A stretch of DNA of 64,000 nucleotides from Bog-473 sp963840435 (lineage in GTDB: Bacteria; Actinomycetota; Acidimicrobiia; Acidimicrobiales; RAAP-2). The stretch is from the NCBI GenBank assembly GCA_963840435.1, contig CAWIYY010000003.1, positions 1,116,001 through 1,180,000 of the forward strand. Direction: 5' to 3'. The notes below the pieces were generated by a model. It was not told the DNA's origin. It saw nothing but the letters and a program-made list of their open reading frames with translations, and ran no database searches. Shown one piece after another: positions 35,534-44,240 of the stretch (positions within the stretch are counted from its first letter, which is position 1; each line of letters opens with the position of its first letter). A program made the position numbers and the translations under genes.

Positions 35534-36772
35534 TCAGCGTGCTTCGAGCCGCACGGGCAATTCGTCGTGCCGCCTGACCAGCAGACTGCCGACCCAACGT
35601 GGCGGCGAGTCCGGATCGAGAGAGATACGGCTCGTGCGATGTAGCAGCACCGAGAGCACGTTGCGTGCTTCGATTCTGGCCAGGGGCGCTCCAACGCAGT
35701 GATGGATGCCCCGCCCGAATGCCACATGGCGCCGCGGGACCCGCCGGTTCAAGTCGACTTCGTCGGGATGCTCGAATTCCTCGGGGTCGCGGTTGCCAGC
35801 GGCCCAGAACAACAACACGGTCGCTCCGGCCGGAATCTCGACGCCGCCGAGTGTCGTGTCCGCCGGCACGGTACGCATCATGTAGCGGAACGGGGATTCG
35901 AGCCTGAGGGCCTCCTCGACGAAAGGGGGCACCTGTTCGAGGTTTCGACGGAGATGATCCTGCAACTCCTGGTCCTCTGCAAGCATGCGCACCGCATTGC
36001 CAAGCAGGCTCGTGGTGGACTCGCCGCCGGCGCTCAAGAGGATGGTTAAGATGCCGCCCGCCTCCTGGGCAGTAAGAACGCCGTCGGTGATGCTGCTCGC
36101 GAGAGCGCCGAGGAGGTCCTCACTCGGTTCTCTCAGAGCGGCATCCACCTGACGGGCGATCCAGGCCTGGACTTGATCGCCGCCGTCTGCATAGTTCATC
36201 AATTCGTCGAGCGTCAGTGTCGACCCAACCAACTTGGTCATGTGAACCGCTGAGCGCCACAACTCATCAAGGTTGCTGTCTCGAAATCCGATAAGTCGAC
36301 TGATCATCGTGATGGGCACAACGTTGCCGATCGCTCCCATGAAGTCGATCGTTCCGTCACGCAAAGCGTTGGTCACGAGCCCCTCGGCCAAATCGTGGAT
36401 TTCGGAATCGAGCGTCTCCATGCGCTTGGTCACAAGTTCGGGGAAGACCGCCCCACGATGAATCTCGTGCAAGGGCGGATCCGCAGTGGCCAGTACCTGA
36501 CCGTCGCTCTGCCCGAATTCGAACCGACCGGGCAGCCCGGCCTCGTCGCGATAGATCAGGCACTTCATGGCCGAGGAGAAATCCCCGACTCGACCGCTTG
36601 CCTCGACCAACAGCTCGAACGTGTTGACCGTAAAGACCCCTGTCCCGGCGATCTCCCACACCGGGGCGTGTTCGCGGAGCCGCTTGTAGAGGGGGTACGG
36701 GTCGCCCAGCACCTCCGGATCCAACAAGAGCGTTCCGGGAATCTGCTGGTCCACCTGGTCCTTTCTCTGCAC
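35534..36772 (-). CDS. Cytochrome P450, second copy
   Basis: About 412 aa from GTG 36772 (after GAGGGG); longer in-frame extensions upstream run into the TetR promoter region and are not protein-like. The heme motif is FGRGIHHCVGAPLARIE, the I-helix motif AGGEST and the K-helix ExxR EEALR. It is only distantly related to the P450 at 28394. It lies 39 nt upstream of the solute-binding protein gene on the same strand, probably in one transcript, and is divergent from a TetR gene that likely regulates it. Confidence 0.92.
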   Translation of the reverse strand: MQRKDQVDQQIPGTLLLDPEVLGDPYPLYKRLREHAPVWEIAGTGVFTVNTFELLVEASGRVGDFSSAMKCLIYRDEAGLPGRFEFGQSDGQVLATADPPLHEIHRGAVFPELVTKRMETLDSEIHDLAEGLVTNALRDGTIDFMGAIGNVVPITMISRLIGFRDSNLDELWRSAVHMTKLVGSTLTLDELMNYADGGDQVQAWIARQVDAALREPSEDLLGALASSITDGVLTAQEAGGILTILLSAGGESTTSLLGNAVRMLAEDQELQDHLRRNLEQVPPFVEEALRLESPFRYMMRTVPADTTLGGVEIPAGATVLLFWAAGNRDPEEFEHPDEVDLNRRVPRRHVAFGRGIHHCVGAPLARIEARNVLSVLLHRTSRISLDPDSPPRWVGSLLVRRHDELPVRLEAR

Positions 36773-36822
36773 CAACCCCTCACCGGGAGGCTCGGATTCG
36801 GTCCTGACGTCCCACGGTGCTG

Positions 36823-36849
36823 GTATTCTCGTACGGCATACTAGAAATA
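36823..36849. promoter_or_regulatory. Candidate operator between P450 and TetR genes
   Basis: The AT-rich 94-bp divergent region holds an imperfect dyad: TATTCT (36824-36829) facing AGAAATA (36843-36849), with nested GTAT/ATAC arms. Position and symmetry suit autoregulation by the TetR protein; no second copy supports it. Confidence 0.3.
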
Positions 36850-36866
36850 AACAACGAAGCGAGCAA

Positions 36867-37523
36867 GTGGTGACAAATACCCATTCCTCCATCGCCCGTT
36901 CACGGGCCGCGGCAAGTGACCGGCCTCGCTCCAGGGGTCGACCTCCCTCGCTCAGCACTCAGCAACTGGTCGAGGGAGCTCGCCGTCTCGCCCGGGAGGT
37001 CGGCCTCGAGAACCTCTCGATGCGCGCGCTGGCTCGAGAGCTCGGCGTTCCCCCGATGACGATTTACCACTACGCCCCGAGCCGGGAGTACCTCCACGCC
37101 CTGGTGGTCGACAACATACTGAGCGAGATTCGCGTGCCGGGTACCGGTGAGGGCAGCTGGGAGGAGCGGCTCCGAACGCTCCTCTACGACGCCCGGCGCG
37201 TGTTTGCCGAGCACCCAGGGGTCTCGGCTCATTTCGGGGACGGAGGATCTGGTGAGGGCGCTCGACTCGCGGAGGGCGTGCTGACCATCCTGGCGGAGGG
37301 CGGATTCAGTCCAGAGGGCGCCGTTGTGTGCTTCGCGACGATTTTCACGTTCATGACGGGTCAGATCGACCTCGATGCAATGTCGCACTTCGTCGCACCG
37401 AGCGTTCAGGTGGCGACCTTGGACAACGTGACGCAGCAGTCGCAATTCTCGCGCGAGGAGCTCTTCGTGCTTGGCTACGACGCTGTCATCGAAGGGCTCA
37501 AACGCAATCTTCTGCAGGCGTGA
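36867..37523 (+). CDS. TetR-family transcriptional regulator
   Basis: A 218-aa regulator with a basic leader (SRGRPPSLSTQQLVEGARRL) and a TetR HTH at residues about 30-80 (LENLSMRALARELGVPPMTI, YHYAPSREYL). The C-terminal domain resembles TetR_C all-helical ligand domains. It is divergent from the P450/solute-binding operon and followed after 76 nt by the beta-propeller gene. It probably controls this end of the cluster. Confidence 0.85.
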   Translation: MVTNTHSSIARSRAAASDRPRSRGRPPSLSTQQLVEGARRLAREVGLENLSMRALARELGVPPMTIYHYAPSREYLHALVVDNILSEIRVPGTGEGSWEERLRTLLYDARRVFAEHPGVSAHFGDGGSGEGARLAEGVLTILAEGGFSPEGAVVCFATIFTFMTGQIDLDAMSHFVAPSVQVATLDNVTQQSQFSREELFVLGYDAVIEGLKRNLLQA

Positions 37524-37599
37524 AGGATGAGCGCGAAAAGTCACATCGGGTTCGCCCGACCGAGCGATCGGGATCTCCGATTCCCGAAAAGGAGATGAC

Positions 37600-38646
37600 G
37601 TGTACGCCGAAGACGTGAGTCCCGGCTGGGCGGACCTGTCCGCAGTCCCCGAGGCGGAGCATTCGTGGGCTCACAACGGGATCGTCGTCACGGGCGCCGG
37701 AGAGCTCATCGGTTTTCATGCTGGGCAACTCGTGGCGTTCGACCAAAGCGGTCACGTTTCGAGATCGATTCGGCCCGGCCTCACGGAGGGACACGGCATC
37801 ACCCTGGTCCGAGAAGGCCGTGAAGAGTTCCTCTGGATCAGTGACCCCGGTTTCGTCTTCGAAGTTGGACACGACGTCGGCGACGAGCAGTGGGAGGCCG
37901 TCTTCGGCAAGGGAGTGCACGTGACCTCGCGTCCACCAAGAGTCGTCAAGGTGACTCTTGGTGGCGAGATCCTGATGGAGCTGCCAGTCCCGCCGCGAGA
38001 CTCCGACCCGTCGCCAGGAATAATGGGCGATTACTGCCCGTGCGGTACCGCGGTAGACGAAGAAAGGTTCGGAGGCAGTGGTGACATCTGGGTGGCCGAC
38101 GGCTACGGGTGCAGCCAGGTTCATCGCTTCGACAAGACAGGTAACCACCGGCTCACGCTGACCGGCGAGGAAGGGCATAAACGGTTCCTGTGCCCACACG
38201 CCGTGTTCATCGATCGGCGCGGCGGCAAGACACCAGAGCTCTACATCGCCGACCGTGAGAACCGGTGCATTCAGGTGTACGACATGGAGGGCGGCTATCT
38301 GCGAGCCTTCGGAGAGACCTTCTTGAACAGCCCGAGCGCCTTTGCCGTCTTAGGGGACCTGCTCGTGATAGCCGAGCTCTACTCGCGACTGTCAGTCGTC
38401 GATGCTGATGACAATTTCGCTGGGTACGTCGGTGCCACCAAAACCGCCGAAGCGGGCGTCGGTTGGCCAGAACGTCCGGGATGGCCGAATGCGCTGAGCG
38501 ACGATGCCCGGGCGGTTCGGGCTCATCTGCAGAGCGCGAATGGGTTCAACTCGCCGCACTCACTGGCCTCTGACGCCAACGGCAATCTGTTTGTTTCGGA
38601 GTGGTTGATCGGGGGGCGGTACACCAAGCTGAAGATCCACGAGTAG
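37600..38646 (+). CDS. NHL/SMP-30-like beta-propeller protein
   Basis: A 348-aa protein starting at GTG 37600 after AAGGAGATGAC. Repeated blades such as GDIWVADGYGCSQVHRFD, PELYIADRENRCIQVYD and GNLFVSEW indicate a six-bladed NHL-type propeller, similar in layout to peptidyl-hydroxyglycine lyase or SMP-30 families. No signal peptide is visible, so it is probably cytoplasmic. In catabolic clusters such propellers can be lactonases or lyases; catalytic residues were not identified. It is the last gene before att-like site 2. Confidence 0.72.
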   Translation: MYAEDVSPGWADLSAVPEAEHSWAHNGIVVTGAGELIGFHAGQLVAFDQSGHVSRSIRPGLTEGHGITLVREGREEFLWISDPGFVFEVGHDVGDEQWEAVFGKGVHVTSRPPRVVKVTLGGEILMELPVPPRDSDPSPGIMGDYCPCGTAVDEERFGGSGDIWVADGYGCSQVHRFDKTGNHRLTLTGEEGHKRFLCPHAVFIDRRGGKTPELYIADRENRCIQVYDMEGGYLRAFGETFLNSPSAFAVLGDLLVIAELYSRLSVVDADDNFAGYVGATKTAEAGVGWPERPGWPNALSDDARAVRAHLQSANGFNSPHSLASDANGNLFVSEWLIGGRYTKLKIHE

Positions 38647-38732
38647 ACCCGTCCTTGAAATGCTCGGACGCGCCATCCGTAAGATCACCGAGACCTGCGC
38701 TTGCTTTGAGCATCGGCGCCTACATTTCGCTC

Positions 38733-38902
38733 CCCCATTATCCGCCCCACTATCTCGACGATACGGGGACGCGATAGACCTCGTTCCTTGGACGGGGCTA
38801 AGACGAACTAACAGGTAAATGGACTCCGACGTATCCTGTGGACTGCCCAGCCTCGGACTCTTAATGCGCAGGTTTCCGGTTCAAATCCGGAAGGGCGCAC
38901 CA
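38733..38902 (+). repeat. att-like site 2: CCCAYTAT boxes plus tRNA-Lys(CTT) 3' half
   Basis: Positions 38840-38900 align without gaps to 5606-5666 (55 of 61 identical), with the following CA completing a CCA end. The T stem differs at two paired positions (TCCGG/CCGGA against TCGGG/CCCGA), so base pairing is kept. CCCATTAT and CCCACTAT boxes lie 107 nt upstream, as in site 1. No 5' tRNA half is present. It marks the right end of the catabolic cluster and may be an attR of an integrated island. Confidence 0.6.
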
Positions 38903-39304
38903 ACTAGGTAGTCCTCCCGCAGAGTTGTCCTCGCCCTGGCGATACTTCCTACGCTCGCTGTTCTTGTCCTCTCAAAGCGCCATTGCCATGCTCATTCAGA
39001 TAACCTGGCGCCCATCAATCACTCTGAAGCCTGGGTGGTATTGCTGGCGGACGTGCCCTAGAACCATTTGTTCGGCAGGACGCAGGTCGTGCTCCGCCGG
39101 TACCGGGTGGCGGAGAGCGATGCGGCGGCACCGCACCGAAGGTGCAACCCTGCGACCAAAATTGAGGGGTCGTTTCCGAGGACGTGATTTGCTCCACGGC
39201 CGCGACTCACGGACGCCAAGTAATGAGGACCGAGAAAGACTCCGCGGATTGTGCACGAGCTACAGATACGGCTGTCGGCAGAACGGGAGCAGCCCGTAGC
39301 TCGA
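38903..39304. other. Intergenic region, nothing recognised
   Basis: About 400 nt between att-like site 2 and the unknown gene at 39305, with only short conflicting frames. No integrase remnant was recognised. Confidence 0.4.
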
Positions 39305-40174
39305 TCAGGCAAACTCGATCACGAGTCGCTGGGGCGAACCGAGGTCCGATGCCACAGTGGAGAGAGTTGTGCGCCTCGATGTCGCATCGACGACGCTGAG
39401 GGCGAAGCGTCCGGCGACCACGGCCAGACCCCGGCCCCAGACGCTCACCACCCAGTCGAGCGGGAGTGTCAGCTGAGCGGGACCCGTGCCGTCCCATGCG
39501 AGGTTTGGAGTGTGACCTGGGCCGGCGACGGTCAGATCGACCTCCAGGTCGGGAACGGCCAGCCACGTCCGTAGGGCGGTGAGGGCACGACCAAAGAGCG
39601 AGGCTTCCAGCGCTGGCCGGTCGTTGGAGCCATCGTCCCCGTCCATTCGGTCCAGGAGCACCGCCGTGACCGTCGACACCAGACGAAGTGTCATCTCGTG
39701 ACCGAGGCCCGCCAAGATCACCGTGTCCTCGTCACGGGACGGGAGGGTGTTGCCAGGTGTAGGCCTCGTCCCTGCGCCCGCCCCGACAGCGGAGCCCCTG
39801 GCCATGACGACGCGAGCGTTCCCTCGACCTGTCGGCCTGGCGAGGCGAGCGGGCATGACCACATTTCGAGGTGTCACGGCGACGAGCCCGGGACCATGCA
39901 TCGGCTGGACTGGACTGGTTCGGACCGGATCGAGCGTTCCCCTGCTCAGCGCCGAGAGGATGTCGGCATTCTCCTTCTGCCGCGACCAAGCGCTCAGGAC
40001 CTCGATACAAGGTGTTCTCGCTCCACCGAGCGCCACGAGCGCCCTCTCGCCCTCGGGGTCGTCATGGTCGAGAGCGACCAGTTCTCCCGCCTCCCAGCGG
40101 ATGGCGTGCCTCTGGCCCGAACAGTCGAGGCGAGCGAGTGCCGTCGGAAGCTCGCTGAGGAGTCCGGGGATCAC
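39305..40174 (-). CDS. Uncharacterised protein, partner gene of the MoxR/VWA locus
   Basis: The 289-aa product begins at a GTG (40174) overlapping the upstream stop as GTGA, a clear case of translational coupling. I recognise no domain. It is rich in Leu, Ala and Arg with an acidic N-terminal half and several beta-strand-like stretches (GPAQLTLPLDWVVSVWGRG, LAVVAGRFALSVVD). No signal peptide or membrane helix is seen. Divergent placement next to an AAA+ ATPase and a VWA protein suggests a client or accessory factor, which is inference. Confidence 0.7.
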   Translation of the reverse strand: MIPGLLSELPTALARLDCSGQRHAIRWEAGELVALDHDDPEGERALVALGGARTPCIEVLSAWSRQKENADILSALSRGTLDPVRTSPVQPMHGPGLVAVTPRNVVMPARLARPTGRGNARVVMARGSAVGAGAGTRPTPGNTLPSRDEDTVILAGLGHEMTLRLVSTVTAVLLDRMDGDDGSNDRPALEASLFGRALTALRTWLAVPDLEVDLTVAGPGHTPNLAWDGTGPAQLTLPLDWVVSVWGRGLAVVAGRFALSVVDATSRRTTLSTVASDLGSPQRLVIEFA

Positions 40175-41466
40175 GATCCGGACCTCGTCAACTCGGCCAG
40201 CGGGACTCTCAGGACCCCCCGCACGCTCCGCCCGGTCGGGAAGATCCTGAGGTCGGTGGCTTGCGGATCGAGCGGGGCCAGTGATGTCACCTGGCCCTCG
40301 GCCACCATGTCGCTCCCACCGCCACGGTCGGCCAGGGCGACGTAGGTGTTCCCGCGGTCGTCCTGGGCCCACCAGGTGATCGGGGACGCCTCCGCATCGA
40401 TCCTGCCGGGAAAGTGGCTCACGAGTGGTGCGCCCGGTGACATGGCAACGGCCAAGGAAAAGAAGCTCGCCTCGGACGTCAGCGTGTCGACCCGGATGGA
40501 GAACCCATCGAGATCGTCGATGGCCGCCCCAATCGGGAGTACCCCGGTCGGCCCGTCGTTGGTCTCAAAGCGCTCGACCAGAGAGGCCCATGGCTCCGGG
40601 AGCCCAGGAGCGGGGGCGGCGTTGGTCACCGCCTCGGCAATTCGTCCGAGCTCGGCCAGCATGGCGTCGTCCTCGTCGCAGAACCCGGTGGCGATCAGCG
40701 CTCGGCTGGCGATCTCGACGGTGTCGGCGCCGCCATGGCGGCGATCGGTGCTCAGGATCTCCGCATAGAGCGCGGCGCGCAAGGGTTCGAGCTGCTCGAT
40801 CGGCTCGAGGTTGATGTCGGGCGTGGGCCGACGTTCAGGAAGATCGAGTCTGCTGCCGTCCAGCTCGATCCAGCGTGTGTCCGCGGAGAGTGTCGTGTCG
40901 GTGGTGTAGCTGGCTTCCCACGTTCCACCGCCCCACCCTGAGGAGGTGAGTCGGGCCGTCGCCTTCGACCCTCGATCGTCCTGCAGGGCGATTGTCTGCG
41001 GACTGGGCTGGTTGGGCCGACGCCGGCCAGGGGGACCGAACGCCATGTGCTGTCCCATGGATCTGCGGGCACCTGCGGTGTCGGTACCGGAAAGTTTGAG
41101 CTGGATGACGTCATCGGCAAAGAGCAACCGCTCGAGTCTCCAGCGATCGTTCCCGTGTTCGAAGTCCTGAGCCGACACGATCCGTTGGGCGGAGAGACGT
41201 TGACGTGGTGTCTGCCCCCTGGCCCGCGTGTGCATCTGACCCCGGTGCCCGCCCCGAAGGGCCATGGCCAATCTGTACTCCTCGAGGACGTGGAGACCCA
41301 CCTCGGCCGGGAGTGCTCCGGCGGCGCTGAGCACCCGCCTGATCACGGTCCCCTCCAAGTCTTCTCGCATCCCGCGGCCGGAGTCCTCCGCGAGCAGGGT
41401 GCGCTCGCACGAGAGGCGCAGATACGTCTCAGGATCACTGCGTCCAGCCACGCCACAGCATCGCAT
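40171..41466 (-). CDS. Uncharacterised protein with two DDRG-GGG beta-sandwich-like repeats
   Basis: A 431-aa product from ATG 41466, 26 nt from the divergent ATPase gene. Two similar segments occur: IALQDDRGSKATARLTSSGW then GGGTWEAS, and WWAQDDRGNTYVALADRGGG then SDMVAEGQ, each followed by an LDL or LRI strand, suggesting a duplicated beta-sandwich. The N-terminus (DPETYLRLSCERTLLAEDSG) looks helical. No enzyme motif is visible. It is coupled to the 39305 gene, so the two products probably work together. Family unknown to me. Confidence 0.7.
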   Translation of the reverse strand: MRCCGVAGRSDPETYLRLSCERTLLAEDSGRGMREDLEGTVIRRVLSAAGALPAEVGLHVLEEYRLAMALRGGHRGQMHTRARGQTPRQRLSAQRIVSAQDFEHGNDRWRLERLLFADDVIQLKLSGTDTAGARRSMGQHMAFGPPGRRRPNQPSPQTIALQDDRGSKATARLTSSGWGGGTWEASYTTDTTLSADTRWIELDGSRLDLPERRPTPDINLEPIEQLEPLRAALYAEILSTDRRHGGADTVEIASRALIATGFCDEDDAMLAELGRIAEAVTNAAPAPGLPEPWASLVERFETNDGPTGVLPIGAAIDDLDGFSIRVDTLTSEASFFSLAVAMSPGAPLVSHFPGRIDAEASPITWWAQDDRGNTYVALADRGGGSDMVAEGQVTSLAPLDPQATDLRIFPTGRSVRGVLRVPLAELTRSGS

Positions 41467-41492
41467 GGCCGTGCACGGGCCAGACTGGTGAG

Positions 41493-42596
41493 ATGGATGA
41501 TCAGGCGGCCGTCGTCGAAGCCCTGGCCCTGGCCGTCTCGGTGCGGGTCCCGGTGCTGCTGTGGGGTTCGCCCGGAACTGGGAAGACCTCGGTCATCCGA
41601 TCCATCGCCGAGGGGATCGGCCTGCCCTCGGAGACCGTCATTGCCTCGATCCGCGAACCGTCCGACTTCGCCGGCCTGCCGATCGTCACCCGCGACGAAG
41701 GGCCGCCCCGGGTGGACTTTGCCCCGCCCAGATGGGCCCAGCGCCTGGCCGCTGCCGGCAATGGAGTGTTGTTCTTCGACGAGATCTCGACCGCGCCGCC
41801 TGCCGTGCAGGCTGCGCTCCTCCGAGTCGTGCTCGAGCGCACGGTCGGGGACCTCGAGCTGCCGTCTGGTGTGGCCGTTGTGGCGGCGGCCAACCCGCCC
41901 GAGCAAGCCGCCTCGGGATGGGAGCTGTCTGCGCCTCTGGCCAATCGGTTCTGCCACCTCGATTGGGAGATCGACGGCCGGGCGGTATCCGATGGACTTT
42001 CGAGTGGCTGGCCGCCTCCCCCCATCCCGGTGCTGGCCGAAGACTGGCAGCGCTGGATCGCCGTGGCCCGGAGCTGGGTCGGCGGGTTCCTCCGGGTGCG
42101 GCCGACGCTGGCCATCGAGGTGCCCGACGATGCCGCGAGGGCGGGGAAGGCCTGGCCCAGCCCGCGCAGCTGGGACATGGCGGCCACGCTCCTCGCGGCC
42201 AGCCGGGCGGCTGGATCAGACGATCTGGTGCGGTCCCTGCTCGTACGGGGCGCTGTGGGCCAGGGGCCAGGGATAGAACTGCTCACCTGGTTGGTCGAGG
42301 CCGATCTGCCCGACCCCGAAGAGGTACTGGTCGACCCCGAGTCTTTCGTTCTCCCCGAACGGGGCGATCGCGCGTATGCCGCACTCTCCTCAGTAGCCAG
42401 CGCAGTCGCCGCCAATCCGACGCCGGAGCGCTGGCAACAGGGCTGGGTCGTCTTTGGCCTCGCAGCCGATCACGCGCTCGACGTGGCGGCGGCAGCGGCT
42501 CGCCCCCTGGTGCGATGCCGGCCCTCGGGCGCGGCCGTGCCGAACGAGGTCCACCGCTTTACTGACCTTCTCCGCGATGCCGGTTTGTTGGAGTGA
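41493..42596 (+). CDS. MoxR-type AAA+ ATPase
   Basis: The 367-aa protein has Walker A GSPGTGKTS (residues 25-33), Walker B VLFFDEIS (92-99), a sensor-1-like AAANPPE and an arginine-finger region APLANRF, as in the MoxR clade. MoxR ATPases pair with VWA proteins to remodel or insert cofactors into target enzymes (known examples RavA-ViaA, NorQ-NorD, CoxD-CoxE). The VWA gene follows after 21 nt in the same direction, consistent with such a pair. No target metalloenzyme is recognised nearby. Confidence 0.88.
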   Translation: MDDQAAVVEALALAVSVRVPVLLWGSPGTGKTSVIRSIAEGIGLPSETVIASIREPSDFAGLPIVTRDEGPPRVDFAPPRWAQRLAAAGNGVLFFDEISTAPPAVQAALLRVVLERTVGDLELPSGVAVVAAANPPEQAASGWELSAPLANRFCHLDWEIDGRAVSDGLSSGWPPPPIPVLAEDWQRWIAVARSWVGGFLRVRPTLAIEVPDDAARAGKAWPSPRSWDMAATLLAASRAAGSDDLVRSLLVRGAVGQGPGIELLTWLVEADLPDPEEVLVDPESFVLPERGDRAYAALSSVASAVAANPTPERWQQGWVVFGLAADHALDVAAAAARPLVRCRPSGAAVPNEVHRFTDLLRDAGLLE

Positions 42597-42617
42597 GACG
42601 GCGCACGACCCAGTTCC

Positions 42618-43856
42618 GTGGCAGAGACCGCTGATTCGCGCGTGCACCAGCGCAAGGTGGCCGCCGCCCGCGTCTTCGCCGCCTCGCGCTACCCCTACCT
42701 GGCGAGCGCGCTCTTCGCCGCCGGAGTTCACGGAGCCGTGGATTCGGGGACCATTGCGGTCGACCGCGGATGGCAGGTCCACGCCGACCCTGCGGTGCTC
42801 GATGCGATGGCGGTCGACGACTTGGGGCGCCTCCTCGTCCATCTGGTCTCGCACCTCCTGCGCGACCACTCGAGCCGGGCCGATCATGCGGGGGTCCAGG
42901 GCACCGATGGCGATCCTGGCGCCTGGAACAGGGCCAGCGACGCCGAGATCAACGACGACCTGGACGTCGTCGGGATGGTTCCTCCGTGCGCGCCGGAGTT
43001 GCCTGCCGCTTTCGGCGCAGAAGAAGGACGCCTGGCCGAGGAGTACTACCGCCTGGCCCAGGCTGGAGCGAGGCAATGGGACTGCGGTTCAGGCTGCGAC
43101 GGTATCGATCGACCATGGGACGGCGGCGGATCACAGGGACTCGGCGATCGTGACGGCCAGTTCCTGCGCCTGGGGGTGGCGAGCGAGATGCAACGCTCCG
43201 AGGGCCTGGAGCCGGGCACGGTGCCGGCCGGCTGGATGCGCTGGGCCGAACAGGTACTTCCTTCTCGCACTGATTGGCGGCGTGTCTTGGCCGCTGAGAT
43301 CCACTCCGGGGTGGCCCGAGTGACGGGGATGGTCGACTACTCGTATCGACGGCCGTCGCGGCGAGCGGAGTCGACGCCGTCCGTCATCATGCCGACCCTG
43401 GAGCGACCGGTGCCCGACGTCGCGGTCGTGTGCGACACCTCGGGGTCGATGACCGGCGACCTCCTGGCTCGAGTCCTCTCAGAGGTCGAGGCGCTCCTCC
43501 AGCGCGTCGGGCTGCGGGGAGCGCAGGTGCGTGTGCTGTCCTGCGATGCGCAGGTCCACGCAGTCAAACGGGTCAGTCGGGCGTCCCAGATAGAGCTGCT
43601 CGGCGGTGGAGGCACCGACATGGGTGAAGGGATCACTCAAGCACTGGCGCTCCGGCCGCGTCCATCCATTGTCGTCGTGCTGACCGACGGCTATACGCCG
43701 TGGCCCGTCGAAGCGCCGAAAGGTGCCAAAGTGATCGTCGGTTTGATTGAGGGACGTCGCGGCCGTGCTCTGCAAATGCACCGTGCTCCGGCGCCTCCGA
43801 CGTGGGCCCAGACCGTACGGATCGCCGAGCCGGAAGCCAGCACCACCATCCCCTAA
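42618..43856 (+). CDS. VWA protein with degenerate DUF2201-type metallopeptidase domain
   Basis: A 412-aa protein (GTG 42618). The N-terminal half resembles the DUF2201 metallopeptidase-like domain: H75-LVS-H79-LLRD-H84 and WNRASDAEINDDL; the usual glutamate of HExxH is leucine here, so peptidase activity is doubtful. The C-terminal half is a VWA domain with MIDAS residues DTSGSM (273-278), a GGTDM loop (331-335) and VLTDGYTPW (354-362). Such proteins act with MoxR ATPases as metal-dependent adaptors. It is downstream of and probably cotranscribed with the ATPase gene. Confidence 0.82.
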   Translation: MAETADSRVHQRKVAAARVFAASRYPYLASALFAAGVHGAVDSGTIAVDRGWQVHADPAVLDAMAVDDLGRLLVHLVSHLLRDHSSRADHAGVQGTDGDPGAWNRASDAEINDDLDVVGMVPPCAPELPAAFGAEEGRLAEEYYRLAQAGARQWDCGSGCDGIDRPWDGGGSQGLGDRDGQFLRLGVASEMQRSEGLEPGTVPAGWMRWAEQVLPSRTDWRRVLAAEIHSGVARVTGMVDYSYRRPSRRAESTPSVIMPTLERPVPDVAVVCDTSGSMTGDLLARVLSEVEALLQRVGLRGAQVRVLSCDAQVHAVKRVSRASQIELLGGGGTDMGEGITQALALRPRPSIVVVLTDGYTPWPVEAPKGAKVIVGLIEGRRGRALQMHRAPAPPTWAQTVRIAEPEASTTIP

Positions 43857-43953
43857 CCTGGCAGCGAGGGGGCCACTGAGTCCGGGTCACGGGTTGCCCC
43901 GTACCGGCGCCCAGGGGCAGTGGGAGAACCCACCCGGTATCGAGCTGCGGCCA

Positions 43954-43973
43954 GTGGCGACTTATGTCGCCAC
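43954..43973. terminator. 8-bp perfect hairpin after the VWA gene
   Basis: GTGGCGAC-TTAT-GTCGCCAC, about 100 nt after the VWA stop codon. There is no U tract; it may be a terminator or a small structured element. Confidence 0.35.
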
Positions 43974-44240
43974 GACCAAGTTCCAGCCGACAGACTTCCT
44001 GCAGCTGGGACACTTCGGGAATCCATCGCCGACGGCCAAAGTGACTCGTTCCTGGTCGGCGCAATCAGTCCGGTAGATGCCCGCCGTCGTACAGGCGGCG
44101 TCAGTCCTGGCGTCGGTGTCGTTCTTCGGCATGGTGTGCTCCTTTGCTCAGAATCACGCAAGAGAGGAGCCCCGGATTGTGAGACGCACCATCCGAAATG
44201 CGCAGCAGCTGTCGTGGATACGAGTAACTGAACACTGAAG

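Noticed and set aside
11902..38646. Naming the cluster as cholesterol degradation
   Set aside because: Diagnostic steroid genes (ketosteroid dehydrogenase, KshAB, Hsa enzymes, thiolase) are absent from the window; only the heteromeric dehydrogenase organisation is shared.
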